Assembly (NCBI GenBank): GCA_018398765.1 | Contig: JAHBMJ010000111.1 | Location: forward strand, 1 to 56,475 | Direction of reading: 5' to 3' | DNA from: Chromera velia | Taxonomy: Eukaryota > Sar > Chromeraceae | Length of the DNA stretch: 56,475 bases | Shown: positions 21,701-36,000 of the stretch, piece by piece | Layout of the letters: each line of letters starts with the position of its first letter | Position numbering within the stretch: position 1 is the stretch's first letter | Made by a program: the position numbers and the translations under genes | The notes under the pieces: generated by a model | Databases searched by the model: none | Told to the model about the DNA's origin: nothing | The model's input: the letters and a program-made list of their open reading frames with translations, nothing else

Positions 21701-24700
21701 ACAAACCTTCTCCCTCCTCACAAAGCCCAAAATTGACTTTCTCTTCTTCCCTTCTCTCACTGCAGAGTCTCAGCCACCGAGTTCCGACGAATGAAGGAAA
21801 CATGCGAACAACAGAGAAAGGTCAGACAGACGTCCGTGTGGATTTTCAGAGAATCGTCCTGGCTGTTTCTCGTCTGAGTTCCGTGTCCGCCTCCTGTAAA
21901 GCCCAGACAGAGATTCTTTTCTTCTGCAGGCTCTCTAGCCACACCAGCCAATCCCTCAACGTGGCTGTCCATCTTCCTTTCGGGTCGCTCGACCTCGGGG
22001 GGGCTTTTTTCTTTTGTTTTTGCGTCGCCTTTCTCTTTCAGACCTTCCTTATTCGTGAAGTCATCTTGAATTGATTGTTGCGTTGCTCGCTTCCCTCCCC
22101 AGCTTTCTCGGGACAGAAGCTGCTTGAACGAATGGCTGATAGACACAATCTCGAGGGAACGCAGAAAGAAATGGGAGAAATTCGTCCGTCAGGACTTTAG
22201 AGCACAATGAGGGAGTACAGCAGAGGCATTGAGTCAAGCACAAGTTTGTACTGAAAGACCCCGTACACTCGCGGCGTATCATCCCCGCCTTCTCTTTCTT
22301 GCACCTTTCCTGACTGGCTGGCTGGCTGTGTTGCAGGACATCGAAGACCTGACGCACGCAAACGACAAGGCCGAATCCGACAGAAGGAAAGCCCTGGAGG
22401 ACCTTCATGAGAAGAACAGAGAGCTGAAGGAACTCCACAGAGAGAGGACGGAGGCAGGTGCAAAGGCCACCATGCTGCAGGAGAGATTGAACGACGTCAC
22501 GGTCAGTCAGTCACATGTAATCTAAATTCATCAGTAAGTCAGTCAGTCTCGAGGCTTTGTTTGACCTCTCTGTCTGCTTTCTTCCTGTCTGCCTCTTCGT
22601 TGTGCGTCTTCCTCGTTTTTCCTTTCTGCCCATTCGCAGATTTATTTCTTCATCCGTCTATCTTGCAGTGAACAAAAAGCGCACTTAATTTGGGTACCTG
22701 CAAAGACATACGCAGGCCTGCGTATTCATTCATCTCCTTCCTACACACATGTACTCCGTGGGACTTTTCTGTTCTGTCACTTGACTTTACGGAAATAAAT
22801 GCAGAGGGCGTTCGACCTTCTGAAGGACCAGTTGGAGGACAGAGACAGGGCGATGCTGGAGGACGCCCTGGGTGTGTGGCTGTCGAGGGAGCCTTCGTCC
22901 ATCGCGAGGCTGGGGGCCGACTGGCTGAATAAGTCCCACAGTCCCGACATCGAGAACGATTTGGGAACTCTGACCAGAAGTGAGTGCAAGCAGAGATAGA
23001 GTGGGTATGTGCGCTTGTGTGTACGTGTGCGAGTGGGTGGGTGGGTGGGCGAACGTACTGTCGTTTAAACTTTCTGTGGAGCGATTCGCAAAACAGTTTG
23101 CGTTGTTCGTTCCGAAAAGTCAACAGGATGGGGAGTGCTCTATTTTGTCTTTCATGCAACGAAAGAGCAAAGACAAACGAAAACCCCCGTGATTTTGATG
23201 ACGACTGCTGCAGGACTGGATGTGGTCCGTTCTGAGAAGGCCGAGTTTGAACACAGGCTGCAGAAGACGCACACTCTTCTGAAGAGGTCAGTCAGACATT
23301 CAGTTGTCTCGGTTGGACTCCTAAATCCTCTCCCTGCAGTCTCTTTGTCCTGCATGCCCTGAATTTGTTTTCGTTTTTTCTTCTTGTTGGCTGAGCCCCC
23401 TTCCTTTCTTGTTTTTTCTTCTTTCTCTACGTTCCTTCTTGCCCTCACGGGGTACTCTCTTGTTCTTTTTGTACCAGCGAATTGATTTCCTCTTTGTCTC
23501 TCCGCTTGTCCCTGCAGGCAAAGCGAAATTTCTGAAAACCTCCGAGAGCTTCACGAGACCGACATGAGAGAGCAGCACGCGTTGGTGTCTGACCTCAAGA
23601 AGGACGTCAACGCATGGAAGCGCTTGTCTGCTGCCAGACAGGATCTCACGAGGAGTCTGCAGGTCAAACTGAACTTCTCAGAAAAGGCCGCCGCACTCGA
23701 CAAGCAGACTCTCACAACCGCCTTGGCAGTTGCGAAGAAGGCGGCGATGCAAGCAGCCTTAAGAGGAGGCAAGGGTGCGAGGGGCCAGTTGGCTTTGCAG
23801 AATGGTCAGGCTGCCCTGGGAGATGGGCGGGCCCAGAAGGGAGGTCGTGCAGCGTTGGAGGGTATCGGAGAGGCGGCAGGTTTGATGGATTTGGAGGAGT
23901 GTGCTGCAGGGTCTGAGGCGGGGCTCAGTTGCTTCTCGGACTGTTCGAGTGTTGTCGGGGAGAGTAAAAACAGTCTGGACCTCTACGTTGGCAAGGGGCG
24001 ACTGGAGGCAGGGGCACTGGGGCAAGTATCTCGACGTCTAGCTGCGGCGCTGTCGGCAGAGTTCATTCTTTCTCTGGTCTCTGTGGAGTTTTTTGACTTT
24101 GACGTCTCGACTTCTCAGGTCGCTCTCTTGGTGTTTGTTTGTTTTTTGTTGTCCGTCTCTCTTCCCGTCTTTCTTTGCTTTTTTCTCTTCACGTTGCCCC
24201 CGAGCTCCTTTCCTTTCCTCTTCAATGTTCTCTCCCTGATGTTCACTCCATCCGTCGTGTGACTTTGTCGTTCTTTCTGTCACTCAATCACAAAAATGCA
24301 GAGAAAGATTAGTTTAGAAATTGACAGCAGCCACTTCTTCTCCCCGCTTCCCTCCTGTTTTCCTTTCCTTTTTCTCTCTCCCCACCTTTCGGCCTCTCTG
24401 CAGATTGGCACCGGTATCGAGCCGTTCTTCGACTCTGTGATTTCCTTCGCTGTGGACTTGGACGACTCGACCATCCAGCACTTTGCGCAACACTCTCTGA
24501 GACTCCAATTGTCCCTCCTTCTCAACGATGCCACTGTGCCTGTGGGGGCGTGCTCACTTCGACTGGGAGACCTCCTGTCCCCTGACTTGTTCGGGGACTC
24601 TAGGGGAGTCCTCTCTGGCAGGCTCGTGTTCATGGGTACGTCTCTCTGTCCTTCCGTCCGTCCCTTCGTCTGAATGTGTTCCTTTCCGTGTGCCTGTCTG

Positions 24701-27700
24701 TCCACTTTGCTCCATGTCTCCTTCTATTTGTATGCATGTCTTTCTCTGTGTTTGATGCACAGACCTCTTTCGGCTTTGTTTTATTCCTGAGAGTAGTCTC
24801 ATGTTTCTTTTCAATTCGAATCCATGATCGCAGGACTGGAGGAGCTGGACGCCCACGTCCCCTGTGCCTGGGTGGACTACAAACTCCGTCTCCGCAACCC
24901 CCTCCTGCCTGCTGAGGTAGCAAGGATCCGAAAACTGGGAGCAGGGGGGAATGGGGGGCCGCTCTCATTGGGATCCCAACCGGGAGGGGCAAATGCAAAG
25001 CCCCTGGAAGATAGAGTTTTGTCGGGTGTTGTGCCTTCAGAAATTGAGGTGGACCCAGTGCTGCTGGACCGACCTTGCGTGCTTGTCGTCTGCGTTGCCT
25101 CCTGTCTTGACTTGCCCGTTAAGTTCATTGGACAGCGCTCAGATGCCCTGCGACCCTATGTGTCCTATGAAATTCCCGGAAGCTCTCTGGGACGTCACTT
25201 CACATTAACCCGGGCAGGCACGTGTCCGACTTTGGACGACCGTCAGAATGTCCGAGTGGACGTGGAGGATCCCGACTTCCAGAGGTGGGCCTGTGCGGAG
25301 GGACTGCAACTTGTGGTGTTCGATGACTCGAATCAGGTCCCTGAGGAGACGGGAGACGTCAAGAAGGACGGGCAGTGGCGGCTCAGCGAGAAGGATAGAG
25401 CGGTGCGTCGGGTTAGACAAGACCCTTTTTTTTCTCGATCTTATCTGTCGCTTTGTGATTTTTCGACTTTCTGCTGACTGTATGTGAGGGGGTTGATTGA
25501 CCGCTCTTGTTGCTTGTAGGGCAGTGTGAATTCCCTTGACGCCCTCAGGCTGGCTTCAATGTTTTGTGATTTGTGTGTGTGAGGGTGGGGAAGCACTTGC
25601 AGATGATGTATGCCTTCATTCATATCGGAATCGAGTGCAATTGAGTGGTTCTCGGACCTGGATTGTTTGCTCGCATAGACAATTCACATCAGATCGAACG
25701 TGCTGTTCTCTCTATTCCTTCCTTCCTTCCTTCCTTCCTTCCTTTCTTCCTTTTCGTTCAGGTGATTGAGATCGGATTGCTGGGAGAAACCCGGGTTTTC
25801 CTCCACCCCCTCCTTTTGAACCACAGAGCCGTGATCGATGACTTCTTTCCCCTTAGAGATCCGCAGACGGGAAAGGCAAACGGAGGATCTGTGCACGTCC
25901 AGGTAGGTGCATGGGGGGGGATGAGGGGAGATTATAGTGTAAAATGATGTTTTTTTTGTGAGAATGGAGAAGACTAGGGGGCAGTAGGGGGGCGAAACAA
26001 ACGCGACGATCATCTGGGAAACAATCAAAAAATCAAAAGACCTTAGATGGGAACCCTTTGTTTGTTTTTTATTGCCGAAGGTGTGTTTCTTTCTATGCCG
26101 ATTGCACGGCCGTCATTTATCGGTCTATGTTTCGATTCACATCACATTTCTTGACTTCGTTCTGTTTGCCCTCCCTCTGTGTGTGTGTGTGTGTGTGTGT
26201 GTGTTCAGATTCGGTGGCGCGAGGCATCTCTGGCCGAGGCTGTGCCTGCCCACGCAAGCGGGGAGAAGGACGCTGGGGAGGAAGCAAGGAAGGCACTCAG
26301 AGAGATTGACAGGAAGGAGAGGGAGAAGGAAGCCAAGAGCTTCGGGCAGGACGCTGCTGACGTCCTCATGGGACGGTTGGAGTTCCGTTTGAGGGATTCA
26401 GACTTCGATTTTGAGTTGGCACTTCAGAGTGCGGACACAAATAGGTAAGCCGGATGGAACGGGATAGAGAAAGAGGGGGAAAAGATCTTTGCGAGGGTTT
26501 CACGAGAATAAATGGTCGCGAGCAACAGTTTTCACGGGCGTTTGGCCTCTATGCGTACGCATTTGCTCGTTTGTATGAACCTTTTCTATCCGTGGCCCTT
26601 GTAGGTCCTCGCGTATTTGGCCCCTTCTCTTCTCGACAGACATCGTGCGCGTGTCTCCGTCTGCACGCACGTGGTTGTCTTTTTTTTATTTCTCTTTTTT
26701 TCTTTTATGCCATGCCTGGCATGGTGCAGAAATGGAACTTTGGAGCTCGACGACTGGCTGGTCCTCTGTGAGTCTCTCCCGATGGTCATCACTCCCAGGG
26801 AGGCCAGGCAGGTGTTCACTCTGATAGACAAGAACAGAAGCGGGAGCATCTCCGCAAGGGAGATGAAGGAGGCGTTGGAGAGGGGAACTGCACAACTGCC
26901 TGTCAGGAGACAGTGGGCATTGGCAGTCGGGGACCGTCTGGCACAGTCGATCTATAGGGCTGGGTCGAAGCCGAAGGATGTTTTCAAGTCAGCAGCGAGC
27001 TGTCCAGTGCTCCTTCGTTTTTTTTTTGGTATGCAAGAAGGACGTTTCCAAGTCAGCAGCGAGCTGTCCAGTGTACCTTCGTTTTACACTGCTGTATGAA
27101 TGTCGTTTTATGAAATTCATCCACTAACCTAAAGTCGAGCAAAGCACGCAGATCTGTCGACTCAAAGTGCAAAAAGAAGGCCAAAACACTTTCTCGATTT
27201 AGTATTCATTCTTCCCTTCTTCCTTTTCTTTATGGGAGTGCAGGTCCTTTGCGAAGTCCTGTTCTGGAGATGAGAGCCTCGATGTGGGGAGGCACATGAC
27301 CTTCGAGGAATTCAAAAAATTGTGTGCCAAATTCGACGAGCTCCTCTCACCTGAAGACGCTACCACGCTCTGGTGTTGTTTCGACAAGAGCACTGCGATC
27401 TCTCCAGTAGGCACGATCTCGGCCTCCCAGTTCCTCTCGTGTGTGAGATCTGCAGCAGTCTCTGCAGCTCGATATCGAGGCAAGGGGGCTCTTGCAGACG
27501 ATGGAGCCGAGAAGATTGCAGGTGAATACAGAATGCTGGAGTCTTCAGATGGCGCCTATTTCGATTGTCTGCTTGGGCGTCTGGCGGACAAATTGATGAG
27601 CAGATTCTCTGACCTCGACGCAGCCTTCAAGGCCTTCGATGTCTCCAAGGACGGATCCCTGGCTCTGGATGAATTCACAACAGCAGCCAAGAGATTTGAT

Positions 27701-30700
27701 ATCAAAATGTCCAAGCGAGAAGTCAAAATGGTCAGTCGAAATTATCTCAAACTCATCAATCAATCTACCAATCCAATCATTCATCTGCATGGAGAGAAGG
27801 AATGGTAATTCACTTGGCCGTTCTCTGCTTGGGCTGCTGATACGGGCATGCAGTCTTTTGACTCCTTCCGTTCTCTCTGTTCCTTCTTGTCTGTTTCCCT
27901 CCTTCCCACGTGCTCGAAATAGAAATTGGTTTGTGCAGCAGTGCATCAATGAAATCTCTGCCTCGATGGACAAGTCCCCAGTTGTCTCTACTGTACCAAA
28001 ACTCTTTCTAGCTTTCTTCCTTCCTTCCTCTTTCTGCTGCAGCTGTTCACGACAATCGACGACGATGCCTCCGGTTTGATTTCCATCACGGAGCTTCGAG
28101 GAGCGATCAAGAGAGTCTTCAAGAGCCGTGGGTTGCGCAGAGAGGCGAGGAGACGGGAAGTCTGGGTGATGGATCTCTTCGGGAGGTTGAAGAGGAGAAT
28201 GGACAGAGTTGGCACCTCAATGCGGGAAGTCATGACACGCAACGACCCTCTGATGTCTGGGTACATCCCTGCAGCCGATTTCAAAAAGACACTCAGAAGG
28301 TGCGTCAGTTAATTCCCACCTCCTTTTTTTGCTCGTTTTTTTACTGTCAAATATTCATGTATGCATGTCTCATGCGGGTAGTACCAGCATCCAAAATTGG
28401 TCTGGTCTCGGATATTTGGTCAGAGGGTGCATCGGGTGGCTTAGCGTCTGCCTGAAGTTTGTTCAAAATCTCGTGGTAGCAGAATGCATATATTAATTGA
28501 CAGGCATACAGTAAGGCAGGCTCTGTATTTTCCTCCCTGGCTTTCTTTGTGGCTCCCTGTCTGTGGATATGCATGCAGATTTGAGGACGAGCTGACAGCC
28601 GCAGAGCTGGAGCTTTTGCTTTGGACTTTGGACAAGGGAATGGATGGTCGAGTGGACGTTCAGGAAGTGATCGATAAATTCGAACACGCGACTGTGCACA
28701 TCCCAGTGGGAGGTTCAGGAAACCCCCAGGACGCGTATGATCTCCATAGGGCAGCGCTGCCTCATCCGAACAGTGTCTCTCTACCGACTAAACTTCACAT
28801 GCACGCAATCATTGAGAGGTTGAAGAGATACAGGATGAAGCACCCGTGTGAGCTCCTCGGGGCTTTGATGGTGTTTGACGTCGAGAGAGATGCGTCCTTG
28901 TCTAGAGATGAATTCCATCGAGCGCTGAGAACTCTTCCAACGGGGTTGTCGCGAGCGGAGGTCTGTCTGTTCTTCTGTTTTCACCTTACTTGTTTGGCCT
29001 TTTTTGTTTCGGTTTGCGTGTCAACATTTGTTCGTTTTTTCCTAGTCCGTTTTGGTCTGTTTGAGCTTTTTCTCAAGCCGCGCTTTTTTGATCTTTTCGG
29101 TTGGAATCCGCCTCCACGAGCCTGCGCGTTGTGGTCGCCTTCCTGCTTTCTTTCTCCTTTCCTGCTTTCCCTACGACGCTCCCTCCTTTCAGATCCATGA
29201 ACGCACCTTTCACCCCGTGCCACAACGCATGGATGCAGGTCGACTTCCTGTTCCTCGACCTGGCGGGGGACAGAGCGACGGTGACGTACAGAGACCTGCG
29301 GAGCTGTCAGGACCATGACGAAAGAATGAGTCACGGGGGGACGCCTGCGCAGGTGGCCAGAGAGCTGTTCCGTCGAGTGAATGCCCGAATGAACGCGAGA
29401 GACGAAAACCCATTCGAGCTATTCGGTTAGTCGGTCGGACGGTCAAAAGGGAAAAGGAGGGGAGGGGCATTGTTTCTCTTTCCTTTCTATCTAATCTGAC
29501 CACAGAACGCATTGCGTATCGTCTCATTCCGCTTTTCTTCATGTTTGCATGTGCTCGCACGACTAGGCAGAGACATGTTAGGTATTTGGGAATGTTCCTT
29601 GCTCCAATGATCCAAAACTACACACACATACAGACTTCCTCACATTTACCCACGTATGTGTTGAATGCAAACAAACAAACAAACTTTCAGGGAAATTCGA
29701 CCAGAGACGTCGCGGTCTGATCTCGGAAAGGGACTTCAAGGACATCTGTCTGAAGGCAGAGCCTGCACTCTCGAAGACTGAGATCGACACCCTGGTGTTT
29801 GCTGCGGACAAGGACCAGTCAGGCAGCGTGGACTGGCAGGAATTCCTCGAGGGCATAGTCGGTCTGACTCCCTCCGGCGATCTGGAGTCTGATGAAGCGG
29901 GAGGGCCCACGAGGGTCAGTCAGTGAGTCTGCATGTCGTATGTGTTCTCTTTCTTTCTTTCTTTCTTTCTTTCTTTGTTTGTTTGTTTGTTTGTTTGGCA
30001 GAGCTGGGGGGGCAAAAGGAAGGGAAAAACAAAAAGGGGAGTGTGCGAGTCTGTCTCTATCTCTTCTTTTAAGTCTCTCTCTTTTTTCTGGATCGTTTCT
30101 TTTCGTCAAGCACTTTGTATGCTCCCCTTCTTCATTTTCTTTTTTTTTTTCTCTGCAGGTCCGGAAAGAGGCCGTGATGCTGACAGACGACCAGATGAAT
30201 GGAATTCTTTTCCGTCTCGCCAAGGGCCTAGAGAAAAAGGGAAGTCTGAGAGGGGCGTTTGATGAATTTGACACAGACGGAAGTGGGTGGTTGAACAGAG
30301 ATGAGGTCTGTCGGATGTTGGGACGGGAGAATTTGGGCCTACACAGGACGGAGATTGAGCAGATCGTTGCGTACATGGACGAGGACGGCGACAGAGAGCT
30401 GAGCAAGATGGAGTTCGTGAAGTCTCTCGAGAAGGCTCTCCAAGCAGGGGAGGCTCTGATGCAGTGGGCCAAGGGGACCTTGATGAGATTGGCAGAAAGG
30501 GCCCGCAGATTTGTAGACAGGGACAGATTGCAGGTCGGTCGGTCTCTCGCTCAGTCAGGCCGGGGGGAGGAAAATCAGAAGACAATGTGAAAAGAAGCAA
30601 GAACTTCTTCAAGGAAACGAGCATACATACGTACATGCATACATACATATATACATACGTACATACAGAGACCGAGATAGAGATAGAGAGAGAAAGAGAG

Positions 30701-32829
30701 AGAGAGAGAGAGGAGGAGAGATGCTGAAAAAGAAAGACAGGGAACGACTTCTGCTTGAAGATTTACGGCCGTTACTGTGTGCGCTTTCATTTCGTCAGAG
30801 AGGATTGAGCAGCTTTCCACATCTCTGTGTTTGCAATTCTTGAGCACACGGAGGTAGTGCGTATTTACTCGCTCGCTCCTTCAAATTCCAAAATGTGTGT
30901 GTAACTGTGCAGGAGGGTCTCTCTTACGAGCAGTCTCTCGTGTCTCTGTTTGTGTCTCGAGATCCTTCTTTGACGGGCTCGATGGGCTTTGAGAGGTTCC
31001 GGGACGTCGTCAAGGAGATCGACGAGAGCGCTACAGAGTGGATGTGCCTCAGGCTCTTTGCACTCGCAGATAAAAACGTCTCCAAGTGCGTCGCTCTGCC
31101 TCCCTTATTTGTTTCCTCTCAAGCGCCAGCACGTTCAGATACACTCTCGTATAAAGGCGAGAGAGGAACGAGTCACGTTCATGAAACAAATGCGCCTTTT
31201 TCTTTTGTGTCTTCTGTCAGTCAAGCTTGCTCAATCTCAAAGGAGCTGCCTGCACCCCTTCCTGCCGTCTGTCTACTTTGTCTTTGTCTGTCCACCACAA
31301 TGAAGAAATCACGAAAGAAACATCTCGATGCTTTGCTTTCAAATTTGCTGAATGCATTGCAGTTCGATCGACTACCGAGACTATTTCACGAATCTGATTG
31401 GAGAGGAAGCCACCAGAGTAGAGACTGTCCAACCATCCAGGGCTGCAGCCGCAAGGGGGGCGAGGGGAGCACAGAGGAAAGGGGACGAGAGGGGGCAACT
31501 GGAAGATGAGGAGGCGTTGGAGGCGGGGGCGCCTGAGAGGACTCCCATCAAGTCTGTCTGGAGTAGATAGAGGCTTTTTGGGTGTGGTTCGCTTTCTTTC
31601 GTGTCTTGTTGGAAGGACAAAAGTCCGTCCTTTCTCTCGGTAATCCCCCCCTCTGTCTTTTTCACTGTGTGTCTGTGTATGTGTGTTTGCACCTGTGTCC
31701 TTCTCTGTGCTTGTATGAGTGAGCAGGTGGCCTCCTCCCGACAAGCTCCTGACTGTGATCACTGCTGTAATCTCAAAGATGAACAACAAACTGTCAGAGA
31801 GGGACATCCCTGAGGAGAGGGCATTGAAAACATTCGATCAATTCGCAGAGGCAGACGAGGGCTCGGGTCAAATGGGAAAGACCTCCATGTCAAGGTGGGC
31901 CCTTCCTTCCTTGTCTGTCTAGATGTCTATCTGTCTGTCTATCTCTCTGTCTGTCCATCTGTCTGTCGATTCTTCTCGAACTAATGAAGAGGAAGGAAAG
32001 AGACACCGTCCCCTTTGAAGTAACACGGCAGCGAAGATGTTCTTTTTGTGTTCTGTCTTCCCCCATACAGTGTTGGCTTGCTCTTCAGTAATATCTGCCT
32101 TTCTGACATCATCCTTTTCTCTCTCTCTGGTCCGTGCCTGCAGAGCGCTGCGTTCGTTGAACTTGGGTCTCTCTGACACGGACATTTCCCTTTTCTTCAA
32201 ATATCTGGACAAGGATGGATCCGGGATGGTCAGCAACGAGGAGTTTACTCGGGCTGGCAAGAAGGCAGGGGGACAGGCACAAAAGCTCTTCGAGGAATGG
32301 CATGCGATCGTGTGTGACCGTCTGACGATTGCACTGCAACGCTTGCGGCAGAATCGCCCGCTGGAGGCCCTCTTCATTTCCCTCACAGACCATGAGGAGG
32401 GTGTGTTTGAGTTTGAACACTTCAAATCAATGCTCGACCTCACACACCTGTCTCCGTCTGTCGACAAAGATTCCGCACTGCTCCTCTGGATTGCACACGA
32501 CAAAGACTTTGCCGGTAGAATGGACTTTTTCGAGTTTGCATCCAAGTACGGATCGGCAGAACAGAAAGCTCTTGCCATCCAGGCACGCAAGATGCACAGG
32601 GGGGGGAAGGGAAAGCACGGAGGTCCGAGTAGAGAGAGCCTGAACTTTGGGGCAGAAGGAACAGCAGAGATCTGTCGTCGAATTCTGAACGCGATGCAAC
32701 TGAGGGGAATCGGGTGCGGAAATTTTGATGACGTTAGCGCGGCGTTCTCGCTCTATGTCTCTGAAGAGGGAGAAAAGGCGTCAGTCAGTCAGTCACTGAG
32801 TCAGTCAGCCAGTCCCCTATTTGAAGTTT

Positions 32830-32863
<34 letters not shown>

Positions 32864-32870
32864 CTCTCTA

Positions 32871-32901
<31 letters not shown>

Positions 32902-32968
32902 CTTTGCTGTGTTCTCCCTGTCCTTTTCTTTCGTCCTCTCAATTTCCTTGTCAGACACTTCTCTTCAG

Positions 32969-33027
<59 letters not shown>

Positions 33028-36000
33028 CGTGAATGTGTGTGTGAGTGCGTAAATGTCTATGGTAATGCTTACGTGAATGCAGTGTGCTTGACTACCGCGC
33101 CTTCTGCAATGCCCTGTTTGACTTTGGGGCTCTTCTTCCTGATGAGGAGACGGCGCACCTCTTCAGAAGCCTCGACAGGGACGGGAGGCTGACGGTGAGA
33201 TGCAATGACATCGCGTACCTCCTCAGGTCCCACAACGGCGGCGGTGTGGGGCTCCAGCAGGGCCACAACACAGAGTCTGCAATGGCAAGTGCGATGGCCC
33301 TCCAGATTGGTTCCTCTCCTGAAATTAGGTGGGCAAAAAGGTGGGTGGCCCGGCTGATGGTTGCCTGCAAGAGGAAGGGCAGGGCGGCGCTTCTGGAGGC
33401 TTGTCAGTTGTACTCGACCCAGAAGGATGGGACGCTGACGGCCTCAGACCTCCAACTCTTCTTTGACGCCTACCTAGACCCCAAACCCGAAACGCTGGAG
33501 GTTCAGAGACTCCTCTCTGTACTGGCAAATGACAGGTGAGTGAGTGATATATCGTGTCTGTGCAAAAATGTGAGCACATTTCACTGATACGCAGGGTGCT
33601 ATTTGTGACAGCATTCTTTTCTGTATCAAGAGATCAGCACTGGCTGCGTCTATGTCATAAAGCAGACAGGAACGAAGAGCGGTCGGCCTCATCCTCGTTT
33701 ACTTCGTCACAATCCATGGAATTACCTTTTGAGCTTCCAGCTTGATCTGTCCCTGTCTATCATACCGATGAGGCCTTCTTTTAAAGCCACTGATGAATCC
33801 CTCTCTCTTCCGACGCACGAGACTCTTCGTTTCCCTTTGTCTGTGTGTTTCGCTTGACGGACAGATACGAGAATGGTGCGATTGAGGCGCTGCGTTTCCT
33901 GTCTCGGACTTTGCCTTCTCGTTCGGCCCTCGGAGAGGCAGAGAGAGGGGACACCAGCGGAGAAGATCTGCGCGCTCAGATGGGGGCCATGGGGGGACCT
34001 TCTGCAGCTGTAGAGTGTGAGGGCGAGTGCGAGGCGGTGCTCGGAAAGATCAAGTACCGTCTGGAGGCACGGGGCGTGGCGTTGGACGACTTGACACGAG
34101 CGTTCGATACAGACGAGGACGGGAAGCTCAGCCAAAGGGAGGTCGAAAGGTCAGACAAAAAGATATGCATGGATTCTATCTTGTTTTTTTTTCTTTGTTT
34201 CGGATTTGTTGTATTTTTGGGCATTGAGAGACATCACATTTTTTCGATGGTTCTGGTCTGTCCTTTTTTGCTCTTTAAGACAATGAATGACGTTTCTGTC
34301 AATGAATGACAGGAAGCTGAAAAGTCGAAAGAGAAAGTCTTTGAGAAAAATACGAGGACCGCAAGACCATGTGGATCGCAAAACTTTTTGTTGGTAAAAT
34401 GATATCAGATCGCTTTGTTCTGTTTGAAAAACAGAGATCTTCTGAGGTCGGCTCCTAACATGCTGACAGCCGGTGCCCTTTCCCCATTTTTTCATTCCTT
34501 CTCTTTTGTTATCTCCTTGTCTCCTGTTTGCAGAGGCCTGTTGGTGGCCGCATTGGGCGTATCCGCAGTGGAGGCCGGAAAGCTTTACGTCTTCTGCCGT
34601 CAGATGCAGGCGGAGACTGAGCAGAGGAACGAGGGGGGTCGGGGTATCGGCAGTGCGGGTGTACAGCAGGGGGGGGAACAGGGCCTGATGCTCCGAACTC
34701 TTCGTGATGCCATTGCAAGAGAGGGAGGGAGTCGTGTGTCTGCGGACTGCAACGAGAAAGCCCTGAGGTTCCTCCAGAGAGTGGCACAGAGGTTTGAGTC
34801 CTCCGGAGTTCAGCTGGATGCCCTCTTCTTCAAATTAGCAGCAAGGGAGGGCATGAACTTCGAGCAGTTCTCCAATGTCAGTAGGCAGGCAGTGGTCTCA
34901 CGCATTTTTTTTTTCACTTCAATGGATAGATGAAGGAAAGGATACATTCTTGGATTGAAAGATTAGGGGCGAGAAAGAGGGAGCATGAGACAAATGCATC
35001 AGTCGGCCAAGCAGATGAGGTACAAAAGCGGGCTCACATACAAAGAGAATAACAAACAGAATTGTGTCCTTCCAGTCGTAAAGTCTTTTGCCTTTTCTTG
35101 TGATCTCCATCTTCGTTCATATCTGCAATGCTTCCTTTTTCTTCGTCTGGGTCGTTGCATTGGACCCTTTCTTTCCCTTGCCTTTTTTCCCCCGTTTCTC
35201 CGTGCAGCTGATACGGACAGTGGAGCCCGACGTTGCACGTCCAGTACTGGCTCTCTGCTGGCGCTTCGTCGACAAGACCCCGGACGACCGTATGGGGTTC
35301 GCGGAGTGCATCAACAAACTGTCACCTTTGGTCCTGAAGGCACAGAACGCAGCGGAGACGGCACCGCCGCCCGGGAGCAAACCTGCTGCGGGCGATCGCC
35401 GCATGTCTGTGGCATCCGTGAGTGAAGCAGACAGACCCGGCGGGGGGGCGCCCTACGTCGCTCTGACTGAGGAGGAGTTGGCAGCCAAAGCCATCAGCCT
35501 GAGGGCTGCTCTGCTCTTGCACGGCCTCGACGGAGAATCATCCTGTCGGAAGGCGATGTCCCTATACGACAACGATAGAAATGGGTCAGTAGGTGGGTGT
35601 GGGGGGGATGGATCGGTGATTTTTCTTCAGTAGCAGCGAAAGATTCATAATGGACTGGGTGTGGTCGTGCTCTCCGGATTTCTTTTGGTTCTGCTTTTCA
35701 GTACGTGCAGGTGTAGGCCTTTGGTTTTGTCTTTGTTGGAGTATTTTTGAGATTGCTAGTTCATTTGGAGGGCTCCAAAAGCGTTTGTATTTGTGCGTGC
35801 AGGCACTTGAACTTGGAGGAATTCGAAACCTTCCTTTGGCACCTAGGTCTGCGTCTGTCTAAGGAGGAGAGCAAACAGCTGATGTCCCAAGTAGACCCTT
35901 CGGGCACTCTGGAGATCTCTGCAGGGGAAGTACAGAGACTGTTGCAGAGACTGCCACTCCAACAGGCAGAGAGTCTAGATAAATGGGCGACAGAGATGGT

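Larger units (their letters stand above)
24038..26244 (+). other. Tandem C2 domains of RPGRIP1 type (exons 10-14)
   Basis: Exons: the end of 23518-24118, then 24404-24635, 24834-25402, 25762-25902 and 26209-26444. C2-N starts with VEFFDFDVSTSQ and ends with AWVDYKLRLRNPLLPAEVAR; the same Y-x-F-D-F-E strand and final 'WIRLRVP' strand frame the C2-N domain of RPGRIP1L. The second C2 has RPCVLVVCVASCLDLP, LRPYVSYEIPG, the LQLVVFDDSN strand, VIEIGLLGETRVFLHPLL and the closing GGSVHVQIRWREASL. These follow the order of the RPGRIP1L C2 domain, including the 'FYVFDDS' and 'GTIHVxLKW' strands. I do not see a full set of calcium-binding aspartates in either C2. Confidence 0.85.

Noticed and set aside
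22103..22183. Alternative reading of exon 6 (KLLERMADRHNLEGTQKEMGEI)
   Set aside because: This frame looks more coiled-coil-like, but no donor keeps it in phase with exon 7. The frame starting LSRDRSC fits with phase 0 at both ends. I keep it with low confidence.
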